DNA of 9,534 nucleotides from Bacteroidota bacterium (GTDB lineage Bacteria > Bacteroidota > Bacteroidia > Flavobacteriales > Schleiferiaceae). Shown here one piece after another: positions 1-6,033 of the stretch. The translations under genes were made by a program, and so were the position numbers. The notes under the pieces were generated by a model that was not told the origin of the DNA, ran no database searches, and was given only the letters and a program-made list of their open reading frames with translations. Location: contig SYCM01000019.1 of the NCBI GenBank assembly GCA_005786915.1, positions 1 through 9,534 of the forward strand, given 5' to 3'. Within the stretch, counting starts at the first letter, position 1, and each line of letters begins with the position of its first letter.

Positions 1-56
1 AGAGCAATGGACTGAAAATCCATGTGTCGACGGTTCGATTCCGCCCCGAACCACCA
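1..56 (+). tRNA. tRNA-Phe (GAA), 3' part
   Basis: This is the 3' three-quarters of a phenylalanine tRNA gene; its 5' end lies outside the window. The anticodon stem is 7-11 paired with 19-23, around the seven-base loop 12-18 (CTGAAAA), with anticodon GAA at 14-16. Bases 2-5 (GAGC) are the 3' half of the D stem. The T arm is 29-33 / 41-45 around loop TTCGATT (34-40), with one A-C mismatch in the stem. The 3' acceptor strand CCGAACC (46-52) is followed by A73 and an encoded CCA (54-56). The acceptor's 5' partner cannot be checked. Confidence 0.95.
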
Positions 57-64
57 AAATCGCC

Positions 65-95
65 AAGCCCCTCAGTTAGCTGTGGGGCTTTTTTT
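65..95 (+). terminator. Rho-independent terminator after tRNA-Phe
   Basis: AAGCCCC (65-71) pairs with GGGGCTT (84-90). Above it, CAG/CTG (73-75 / 80-82) forms a small upper stem around TTAG. The hairpin runs straight into a T tract ending at 95. It starts 8 bases after the CCA end of the tRNA, so it most likely ends the tRNA transcript. Confidence 0.9.
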
Positions 96-117
96 ATGCT
101 GTGCCGAGAAGCGAGAT

Positions 118-125
118 TATCTTTG
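118..125 (+). promoter_or_regulatory. Bacteroidota -7 promoter element (TATCTTTG)
   Basis: TATCTTTG matches the TAnnTTTG element read by the primary sigma factor of Bacteroidota. It lies just after the tRNA terminator and only 4 bases before the ATG at 130. No clear TTG -33 element is visible at the usual spacing. The expected transcription start falls on or beside the start codon, so the mRNA may be leaderless. Confidence 0.6.
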
Positions 126-129
126 CGGC

Positions 130-408
130 ATGGCTACCCAGCTAAAATGCACCCAATGCGGCGAGTGGGGCGAGGACTTGGACCGTTGCCCCTCCTGTGC
201 TGCTCTGCGGCAGGTCCACAGCACCTTTGCCAATCAGGAAAATCCGAACCGGCACAAAGCGTTCGAAATGCCCACTATGGAATGGAACACCGACCCTCAG
301 ATTTCCGCTTGGAAGCGCAGCCTGATCAACACCGGGAAGGCGATGCACTGGATGGTGCTCGCCGTTGGCGGCGCCATCGCCTGGATGGCCTACTGGGTGG
401 CCGTGTGA
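130..408 (+). CDS. Zinc-ribbon, single-TM small membrane protein
   Basis: This is a 92-residue protein I cannot assign to a named family. The N-terminus has a zinc-ribbon pattern, CxxC-x9-CxxC (Cys7, Cys10, Cys20, Cys23), starting CTQCGEW. A polar middle of about 45 residues follows, then one hydrophobic segment (about 72-92) running to the very C-terminus, so the ribbon probably faces the cytoplasm on a tail anchor. The ATG at 130 was chosen because any longer reading in this frame would run through the tRNA and its terminator, and because a TAnnTTTG element ends at 125. No Shine-Dalgarno sequence is visible. The stop overlaps the GTG of the next gene by 4 bases (GTGA), which suggests translational coupling and a shared role. 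Similar short zinc-ribbon/TM proteins occur in Bacteroidota (from memory); function unknown. Confidence 0.75.
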   Translation: MATQLKCTQCGEWGEDLDRCPSCAALRQVHSTFANQENPNRHKAFEMPTMEWNTDPQISAWKRSLINTGKAMHWMVLAVGGAIAWMAYWVAV

Positions 409-737
409 ACCCCGTCACGGCCCTGGCCCTGGCGGCATTTGGGGTCCACCAAATAGGTTTGGCGTGGGACGTCTCGTTCCCGTGGGCTGACTCGTTTTTG
501 GATCCCTGCTGCTTCATTCCGGTGGCCTTGGGCGTACCCAGTTGGCTGGCACGCCAAGTTCGGCCCGATTTGGTGCTTCCGTGGAGCATGGTCGCGGGGT
601 TTACCTTGGTTTTTGTGGCGGCTTTTGAGTGGTGGATACCCGGTTTTGATCCGCGCTTTACTGCCGACCCCTTGGACGCACTCGCCTACGCCGTTGGGGC
701 AGGAATGTGGCGCTTTGTTGAACCTCTGGGGCGTTAA
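405..737 (+). CDS. Small multi-pass membrane protein
   Basis: This 110-residue, strongly hydrophobic protein has about four membrane segments (roughly residues 3-22, 31-49, 57-80 and 88-106). It starts at GTG 405, the only start that fits the 4-base overlap with the upstream gene; a longer reading in this frame runs back into the tRNA. The motif FLDPCCFIP (31-39) and the C-terminal RFTADPLDALAYAVGA (84-99) resemble a small family found across Bacteroidota, where I recall the pattern as LDDLL.P and RFTAD..D...Y..GA. Members are sometimes labelled 'magnesium citrate secondary transporter', but I know of no experimental support and would not transfer that function. Its partner is the upstream zinc-ribbon protein. 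The mvaA promoter begins inside the 3' end of this gene. Confidence 0.7.
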   Translation: MNPVTALALAAFGVHQIGLAWDVSFPWADSFLDPCCFIPVALGVPSWLARQVRPDLVLPWSMVAGFTLVFVAAFEWWIPGFDPRFTADPLDALAYAVGAGMWRFVEPLGR

Positions 738-750
738 GCGGTTACTTTTG
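718..750 (+). promoter_or_regulatory. Promoter of the mvaA unit (TTG-N22-TACTTTTG)
   Basis: TACTTTTG (743-750) matches TAnnTTTG. A TTG at 718-720 lies 22 bases upstream, within the 17-23 spacing described for Flavobacterium promoters. The -33 half sits inside the last codons of the preceding gene. The ATG of mvaA is 15 bases past the element, implying a leader of about 10 bases and no room for a Shine-Dalgarno sequence, which is not seen. Confidence 0.65.
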
Positions 751-765
751 TACTAAATCTTAAAC

Positions 766-2118
766 ATGAAGCGTAGCAACCTCCAAATTCGCGGTTTTTC
801 AAAGTTGAGTAAAGCCGCTAAAATCACGTGGCTCACCGAACAGCACTTAAGCGATCCCGCCCGCGGGCAAGAGCTCTTGGCTTCGTACAACCACGCCGAC
901 GAGGCCGTGCAAAAGCGCCACGACGAGTTCATCGAGAACACGGTTGCCAACTACTTTTTGCCCCTCGGTGTTGCACCCAACTTTCTCATCAACAACCAAG
1001 TATATACGGTTCCAATGGCCATCGAAGAAAGTTCGGTGGTGGCGGCGGCGGCCAAGTCCGCGCAGTTTTGGATGGACCGTGGAGGGTTTCACTCCACGGT
1101 GATTTCGTCAACAAAAATTGGGCACATCCACTTCACGTTTACGGGTGATGCTGCAGCCCTAAACCGCTTAGTGGTGCGGATTCAGCCCGAGCTATTTGCC
1201 GCCACTGATTCGATCACGGCCAATATGCGCGCCCGTGGAGGTGGCATTCTGCGCATCGACTTGAAGGACCGGCGCGCCGCGATGGATGACTACTTCCAGC
1301 TCGAGGTGCGGTTCGAAACCCGCGATTCGATGGGCGCGAACTTCATCAATTCCTGCCTGGAAGAGATGGCCAAGGTGCTGCGGCTTGAGGCGGCAACCGA
1401 CGCTGGAACTGCCTCGGGCGACCTCGAGGTGGTGATGTGCATTTTGAGTAACTACACCCCCGAGTGCATCGTGCGGTCTGAGGTGCGCTGCTCCTTGGAA
1501 GATCTGGACGACGGATCGGACTTGGACGTGTACGAATTTGCCCGCAAATTTCAGCGCGCGGTGCGGATTGCCGAAGTCGAACCCTACCGCGCTACCACCC
1601 ACAACAAGGGCATCATGAACGGAATCGACGCCGTGGTGCTCGCCACCGGAAACGACTTTAGGGCGGTTGAGGCCGCCTGCCACACCTACGCGTCGCGCGA
1701 CGGACAGTACCGTTCGCTCACGCACTGCTCGGTAGCCGACGGAGAATTCCGGTTCTGGATCGAGATACCGCTCTCGTTGGGTACGGTGGGCGGACTCACC
1801 AAGCTCCACCCGATGGTGCAACTGGCCCTCGAAATGCTCGGCAATCCCGGCGCCCATGAGCTTATGGGCATCGTGGCCGCTTCGGGGCTTGCACAGAACT
1901 TTGCGGCACTTCGCGCCCTGACGACCACCGGCATTCAAAAGGGCCACATGAAGATGCACCTGCTGAACATTCTGAATCAGCTGGAGGCCACCGACGCCGA
2001 AAAGGCCCAGCTGACGAGCTTTTTTGCCGACAAAGTCCCGCACCACGCCGACGTGGTCCACGCTTTTTGCGCGCTTCGGGGCATCCCCGTGCCCGCCGCC
2101 GAAGGAGTGCGCTCATGA
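766..2118 (+). CDS. mvaA: Hydroxymethylglutaryl-CoA reductase
   Basis: This soluble enzyme of 450 residues reduces HMG-CoA to mevalonate, the committed step of the mevalonate route to isoprenoids. It has no membrane anchor, and length and motifs fit class II. Visible family signatures: ENTVANYFLPLGVAPNF (57-73), the catalytic Glu in MAIEESSVVAAAAKS (E87 or E88), DSMGANFIN (187-195), the catalytic Lys in NKGIMNG (K281), the catalytic Asp in ATGNDF (D297), and the C-terminal catalytic His in QKGHMKMH (H394). All four catalytic positions are present, so the enzyme should be active. Class II enzymes include degradative ones, but in Bacteroidota this gene normally serves biosynthesis, and the adjoining GHMP kinase supports that. 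NADH or NADPH preference cannot be read here. Its stop overlaps the next start (ATGA, 2115-2118). Confidence 0.93.
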   Translation: MKRSNLQIRGFSKLSKAAKITWLTEQHLSDPARGQELLASYNHADEAVQKRHDEFIENTVANYFLPLGVAPNFLINNQVYTVPMAIEESSVVAAAAKSAQFWMDRGGFHSTVISSTKIGHIHFTFTGDAAALNRLVVRIQPELFAATDSITANMRARGGGILRIDLKDRRAAMDDYFQLEVRFETRDSMGANFINSCLEEMAKVLRLEAATDAGTASGDLEVVMCILSNYTPECIVRSEVRCSLEDLDDGSDLDVYEFARKFQRAVRIAEVEPYRATTHNKGIMNGIDAVVLATGNDFRAVEAACHTYASRDGQYRSLTHCSVADGEFRFWIEIPLSLGTVGGLTKLHPMVQLALEMLGNPGAHELMGIVAASGLAQNFAALRALTTTGIQKGHMKMHLLNILNQLEATDAEKAQLTSFFADKVPHHADVVHAFCALRGIPVPAAEGVRS

Positions 2119-2972
2119 GCAGCTTTTGGAGTTCCGGTAAGCTGCTGCTGAGCGGCGAATACTGGGTGCTCCATGGCGCGACCGCCTTAGCCGTACCCAC
2201 GCGGAAGGGACAGCGGCTCACCTACACACCGAATGACCTGCCCCTGCATTGGACCGCGTGGGACCTGCGCCGCACGCCCTGGTTGGACGCGGTGGCGACC
2301 GACGAACCGCACGTGGCCTCGCTGCTGCAGGCCGCAGTAACCCTCGGAGGGCAGGTGCCGACCACCGGCAGCGTGCGCACCGAACTGGAATTTGACCGCG
2401 CCTGGGGGTGGGGGTCGAGCTCATCACTCACCGATTTGGTCGCGCAGTGGACCGGGGTACCCGCCCTCGACCTCCACTTTGCAACGTCCCAGGGATCGGG
2501 GTTTGACGTGGCCTGTGCCCGAGCGACCTCAGCCCTTACCTACCACAAAACGGGTCCGGCCCAAGCGGAATGGACCGCCGTCGCCGCCGCCCATTGGCCC
2601 GTCGAGCATTTTGCTCTGGTCTACCTCGGGCAAAAGCAAGACAGCCAAAAGGAGGTTCGCCGAAGCCGCCGGGAGCCGCTTCCCGCAGAACTGGACGCGA
2701 TCACCGCCTTGTCTCACGCGATGGCCGAGGCCCGTGAGGCGACCCAGTGGGCCGCGCTGATCGAAGAGGCCGAAGCGCGCACGGCGGCATGGACCGGCCT
2801 TCCCCGGGTGCAGGAACGCTTCGGAGGCGTTCGCGCAACGCTCAAGAGCCTTGGCGCGTGGGGCGGAGACTTTGTCCTGGCGGTGGCCGAAGACCCGAGT
2901 GCATTCGCGTACTTTGCCGAACACGGTTACCTGTGCATGAAATGGTCCGACTGCGTTCCGCCCTTGCCCTGA
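2115..2972 (+). CDS. GHMP kinase, GYDIA-type; candidate mevalonate kinase
   Basis: This 285-residue protein has the three GHMP kinase motifs. The N-terminal GKLLLSGEYWVLHG (8-21) aligns with the start of mevalonate kinases, K9 corresponding to their conserved early Lys. The phosphate-binding loop is WGWGSSSSLTD (97-107). The glycine-rich C-terminal motif is LGAWGGDFVLA (246-256). GSGFDVACA (127-135) matches the segment that names the Bacteroidota 'GYDIA' family; D131 falls where mevalonate kinase has its catalytic Asp (SGxD). The KQDSQKEVRR stretch (174-183) resembles the substrate-side loop of mevalonate and phosphomevalonate kinases. Its start overlaps the mvaA stop by 4 bases, and AAGGAG at 2102-2107 gives a rare Shine-Dalgarno-like site 7 bases upstream. 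Inference: it phosphorylates mevalonate or phosphomevalonate. The family fold is clear; the substrate is not proven. Confidence 0.85.
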   Translation: MSSFWSSGKLLLSGEYWVLHGATALAVPTRKGQRLTYTPNDLPLHWTAWDLRRTPWLDAVATDEPHVASLLQAAVTLGGQVPTTGSVRTELEFDRAWGWGSSSSLTDLVAQWTGVPALDLHFATSQGSGFDVACARATSALTYHKTGPAQAEWTAVAAAHWPVEHFALVYLGQKQDSQKEVRRSRREPLPAELDAITALSHAMAEAREATQWAALIEEAEARTAAWTGLPRVQERFGGVRATLKSLGAWGGDFVLAVAEDPSAFAYFAEHGYLCMKWSDCVPPLP

Positions 2973-5137
2973 TTGCGCTGCTCCTCGCGGGCGCGCCGAG
3001 CTTCGCTGCCCACCTGGTGGGCGGAGAGCTGACCTACGTCTGCTTGGGCAACAACCAGTACCAAATCAAGCTGGTGGTGTACCGAGACTGCAATTCCACG
3101 GGGGCCCAGCTGGATCCGCAGTCCTCGATTGGCATTTACGACGGAATTCAGCCCATCCTCCTGCACAACCTCAGCGTGAACAAGGGGCCAACCATACCGG
3201 TTCCGGCGAACACGGGCAACCCCTGCCTTCAAGCTCCGCCCAACATTTGCACCGAGTATGCGGTGTACACGACGACCATTACCCTGCCGCCCCGGGCCAA
3301 CGGCTACGTCATCACCTACCAACGCTGCTGCCGGAACGCGACTATCAGCAACCTGCCGACGCCCGACGATTGGGGATCGACGCTGACGACGCGCATCCCG
3401 GCAAACGACGCGTGCAACAGCAGCCCACAATGGAACAGCTTGCCGCCCATCGTGCTCTGCAACCAAGAGAATTTGAGCATTCCGACCTCGGCGACCGACC
3501 CCAACGGCGATTCGCTGCACTACATTTTGTGCAACCCACTGCACGGCGGAGGGAAAGACAACGGGTCGGGATTTACTTCCCCGGCGCCGAATCCCCCGGC
3601 GCCTCCGCCCTATGCCCCCATCAATTATTTAAATCCCTCGACCCCGAGTAACCCGATTCCGGGCAGTCCGTCGCTGAGCATCAACGGCACCACCGGAGTA
3701 CTTAGCGGCAAACTCACGGTAACTGGCCAGTTTGTGGTCGCCATCTGCGTGGAAGAATGGCGCAACGGAGTGCTCCTCAATACTGTTAGGCGCGACTACC
3801 AATTCAACGTGACGTCGTGCCAGGCCAATATTGTGGCCAAGATTGTCTCCGAGGTTGACGATCCCACGCAAATCTGCATTGGCACGACCGTTCCGTTCCG
3901 GCACCAGAGCATTAACGCGACAAGCTTTTTTTGGGACTTCGGCGACCCCGGGCGCGCGGACGACACGTCGCGCACGGCTTTTCCGACCTGGACCTTTGGC
4001 GACACCGGAGTGTTTTGGGTGACGTTGGTCGCCAATCCGGGGTGGCCTTGCGCCGACACGGACCGCGTACAGTTCCACATTTATCCGCCGATCAACCCTC
4101 GTTTTACGCACAACGGCGGACCCTGCTTTGACCAGCAGCCCATCACCTTTGTGGCGCAGGGAACCTGGTACGACGGCGCCCTGTTTGACTGGACGTTTGG
4201 AGCCGCGGGCGACGCCAATTTGGCGAGCTTCTCGGGCCTCAATCCGCCCCTGATTCAGTTTGCCCAGCCCGGCACCTACCCGGTGACGTTGCGCATTCGG
4301 TCAAAGTCCTGCGACGAAACCTATGTGGACTCCGTGGTCGTGGATCCGCGTCCGCGGCTGGACAGCATAATCGGGCCTTGGGTGGGCTGCGAGCCCTATA
4401 CCGTCACATTTGACGCCGGTGCATTTTCGCGGCGGACGCGCTACTTCGCCTGGGACTTTGGGGACGGGTACACCGACACGGCTGAGCGTCCCACCCACGT
4501 GTACCGGGTGCCAGGGCTTTACGACGTGCGGGTGCGCATGTGGACCCAGACGGGCTGCCTCGACACGGTCGAAAAAGTGTTCCCGGGTGCGATTCGGGTG
4601 AATCCGCGCCCCAAAGTGGCCATGCGGATTGCCCCAAAGCGCGTGACCATTTACCAACCGCTCGTCCAGCTGCGGGCCGATTCGGTCGACGCCGACGAGC
4701 AGTTTTGGTTTGATCTGGGCGACAGCACGACCTATGCCCAGCAGGCCTTTGTGGTGCACACCTACCGCGACACGGGTTGGTATGCGGTGCAAATGCTCGC
4801 CTTAAATTCCTACGGATGCTGGGACACGCTGGTCGATTCGGTGCGCGTGGATCCGATTTACAACGTTTGGTCGCCCACCGCGTTCACGCCCAACGGCGAC
4901 GGCGGCAACGAAGGCTTTCGGCCTGTCGCCACCGGAATTAAAGCTTACCGCCTGCGCATTTTGGACCGCTGGGGCAACGTGGTGTTCCAGAGCGCGGACC
5001 CTCAAGAAGAATGGAACGGCCGCGTGGGAAATACCGGGGCGGACTGTCCGCAAGGTGCCTACCTGTGGTCGCTGTTCACCCTGGACTATGGGGATTCGCC
5101 CGTCGAACAGCAGGGCGTAGTGCTACTTGTGCGCTAA
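2942..5137 (+). CDS. Secreted PKD-repeat protein with T9SS type B sorting domain
   Basis: This 731-residue exported protein begins with a Sec signal peptide (MVRLR, then a hydrophobic core at about 6-17, cleavage near FAA at 21-23). Residues 24-293 form an N-terminal region starting HLVGGELTYVCLG that is common in this class of Bacteroidota surface proteins; it contains a Pro-rich linker (about 214-246). Four PKD-like repeats follow (about 302-382, 383-468, 469-555, 556-637), marked by FFWDFGD, FDWTFG, FAWDFGDG and FWFDLGD. The C-terminus (638-731, with SPTAFTPNGDG, LDRWGNVVF and PQGAYLW) is the gliding-motility-associated / T9SS type B sorting domain, which directs outer-membrane export. Nineteen cysteines suggest disulfides. 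The ATG at 2942 is required to keep the signal peptide and places the start 31 bases inside the kinase gene. A role in adhesion or gliding is inference; no catalytic domain is visible. Confidence 0.9.
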   Translation: MVRLRSALALIALLLAGAPSFAAHLVGGELTYVCLGNNQYQIKLVVYRDCNSTGAQLDPQSSIGIYDGIQPILLHNLSVNKGPTIPVPANTGNPCLQAPPNICTEYAVYTTTITLPPRANGYVITYQRCCRNATISNLPTPDDWGSTLTTRIPANDACNSSPQWNSLPPIVLCNQENLSIPTSATDPNGDSLHYILCNPLHGGGKDNGSGFTSPAPNPPAPPPYAPINYLNPSTPSNPIPGSPSLSINGTTGVLSGKLTVTGQFVVAICVEEWRNGVLLNTVRRDYQFNVTSCQANIVAKIVSEVDDPTQICIGTTVPFRHQSINATSFFWDFGDPGRADDTSRTAFPTWTFGDTGVFWVTLVANPGWPCADTDRVQFHIYPPINPRFTHNGGPCFDQQPITFVAQGTWYDGALFDWTFGAAGDANLASFSGLNPPLIQFAQPGTYPVTLRIRSKSCDETYVDSVVVDPRPRLDSIIGPWVGCEPYTVTFDAGAFSRRTRYFAWDFGDGYTDTAERPTHVYRVPGLYDVRVRMWTQTGCLDTVEKVFPGAIRVNPRPKVAMRIAPKRVTIYQPLVQLRADSVDADEQFWFDLGDSTTYAQQAFVVHTYRDTGWYAVQMLALNSYGCWDTLVDSVRVDPIYNVWSPTAFTPNGDGGNEGFRPVATGIKAYRLRILDRWGNVVFQSADPQEEWNGRVGNTGADCPQGAYLWSLFTLDYGDSPVEQQGVVLLVR

Positions 5138-5485
5138 GGCGTAGGCTGCCGCCGCGGCGCCCAAGCTCAAGGCCAAGCTTGCCGTGACGTAACCGAGGGC
5201 CAACCACCAGGAGCCCGTTTTAACCCACTGAATCGCTTCCCAGCTAAAGGTGCTCATCGTGCTGAATCCGCCGCAGACCCCGGTCACCAGCGCCAACTGC
5301 AGGCGGCTGTCGGGGAGCGGACGGGCCATAAGGGCCCCGAGGAGCGCCGCCGCCGCTACGTTGGCCAGCAAGGTCGCCGCTGAGGCGGTGAGCAAGGGAG
5401 CGTCCGCCCGGCGCAACAGCAGCGAGAGGGACCAGCGAAGGAGGCTGCCGAAGGCTCCGCCCAAGGCTACGGCGAGAAGGTTCAT
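5123..5485 (-). CDS. crcB: Fluoride channel FluC/CrcB
   Basis: This four-TM protein of 120 residues should assemble as an antiparallel dimer in the inner membrane and let cytoplasmic fluoride escape. Family marks: GGAFGSLLRW (9-18, with the conserved Arg at 17), LLANVAAAALLG (39-50, conserved Asn at 42) and GVCGGFSTMSTFSWE (69-83). The last is the TM3 break that holds the central sodium ion and the pore phenylalanines. Here the first pore Phe (F82 in the Bordetella protein) aligns with Met77, while the second is Phe80. The start ATG overlaps the stop of the PAP2 gene by 4 bases (ATGA), so it is translated from the adk-obgE-PAP2 message. No fluoride riboswitch is expected or seen. Its 3' end overlaps the convergent PKD-protein gene by 15 bases. 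Confidence 0.9.
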   Translation of the reverse strand: MNLLAVALGGAFGSLLRWSLSLLLRRADAPLLTASAATLLANVAAAALLGALMARPLPDSRLQLALVTGVCGGFSTMSTFSWEAIQWVKTGSWWLALGYVTASLALSLGAAAAAYALAHK

Positions 5486-6033
5486 CGGAGTGAAGTTAGC
5501 GGACGAATTCGAAGGATGAACGCGGCAAGGCTGCTGCCCACGACGGCACCGGCTATCACGTCTCCCGGGAAGTGTACGCCGAGGTACACCCGAGAGTAGG
5601 TCACGGCCAGCGCCCACAGCAGGGCAAGAGCGGCAATCCAGCGGTTGGGACGGCTGCGAAGAAAGACGGTGAAAAGGGCCCACGTGGTCGCGGCGTGGCC
5701 CGAAACCAAGCCAAAGGCACCTTTGCAGGCCCCGACGAGGCGAAACTGGCCTTCCAAGGTCCAACAGGGTCGGGGGCGCGCAAGGGCGGTTTTTAGGGCG
5801 CTCGCTACCAGGTCGGCGGCGCCAAAGGCGGCGAGCATCGTGACGGCAAACCAGATCCAAGCGACCAAGGCCCCGGTCCTGCGTTGCGCAAGGGCGAGGA
5901 CAAGCCAGACCAGCACTGCGGTCCAGCCACTAGAAATGACGGTAAATACCGCATCTGCCTCGGGGCCACCCTGGCCAGCGACGGCAAGGAATGCGGCGCG
6001 GTCTAGTCGATCGAGCGATTCAAGGAGTCCCAT
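5482..6033 (-). CDS. PAP2-family membrane phosphatase
   Basis: This 183-residue integral membrane protein has the three-part acid phosphatase/PAP2 signature: KTALARPRP (81-89, the K-x6-RP element), SGH (111-113), and SRVYLGVHFPGD (147-158, with Arg148, His154 nucleophile and Asp158). Hydrophobic segments fall at about 35-49, 56-80, 108-126, 131-146 and 157-174. Members remove phosphate from lipid pyrophosphates or phosphates such as undecaprenyl pyrophosphate, phosphatidylglycerophosphate or lipid A; which one applies here cannot be told from sequence. Its ATG lies 31 bases inside the end of obgE, with an AAGGA 6 bases upstream. Its stop overlaps crcB by 4 bases. Co-transcription with obgE and crcB is therefore very likely. 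Confidence 0.88.
   Translation of the reverse strand: MGLLESLDRLDRAAFLAVAGQGGPEADAVFTVISSGWTAVLVWLVLALAQRRTGALVAWIWFAVTMLAAFGAADLVASALKTALARPRPCWTLEGQFRLVGACKGAFGLVSGHAATTWALFTVFLRSRPNRWIAALALLWALAVTYSRVYLGVHFPGDVIAGAVVGSSLAAFILRIRPLTSLR

Noticed and set aside
29..45. A-C mismatch in the tRNA T stem as a sign of a pseudo-tRNA
   Set aside because: The anticodon arm, T loop, acceptor 3' strand and encoded CCA are all intact and a terminator follows; a single mismatch is tolerable.
22..129. N-terminal extension of the zinc-ribbon protein through the tRNA and terminator
   Set aside because: The extension would translate a tRNA 3' half and a terminator hairpin; the ATG at 130 directly follows a promoter element.
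24..404. Long plus-strand frame upstream of the GTG at 405
   Set aside because: It crosses the tRNA and runs out of frame over the zinc-ribbon gene; the residues look like a frame shadow, and only the part from 405 is a hydrophobic protein.
1192..2061. 289-codon open frame on the minus strand inside mvaA
   Set aside because: It is antisense to a strongly conserved enzyme and His/Gly/Val-rich as expected of GC-rich shadow frames, with no recognisable motif.
2927..3544. 205-codon minus-strand frame antisense to the PKD-protein gene
   Set aside because: It has low-complexity Arg/Val/Gly composition, no motif and no promoter; the sense frame carries a clear signal peptide and domains.
5486..5860. 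Upstream extension of the crcB frame to about 245 codons
   Set aside because: The extra N-terminus is out-of-frame PAP2 sequence; the real FluC N-terminus (MNLLAVALGG) starts at 5485 with an ATGA overlap.
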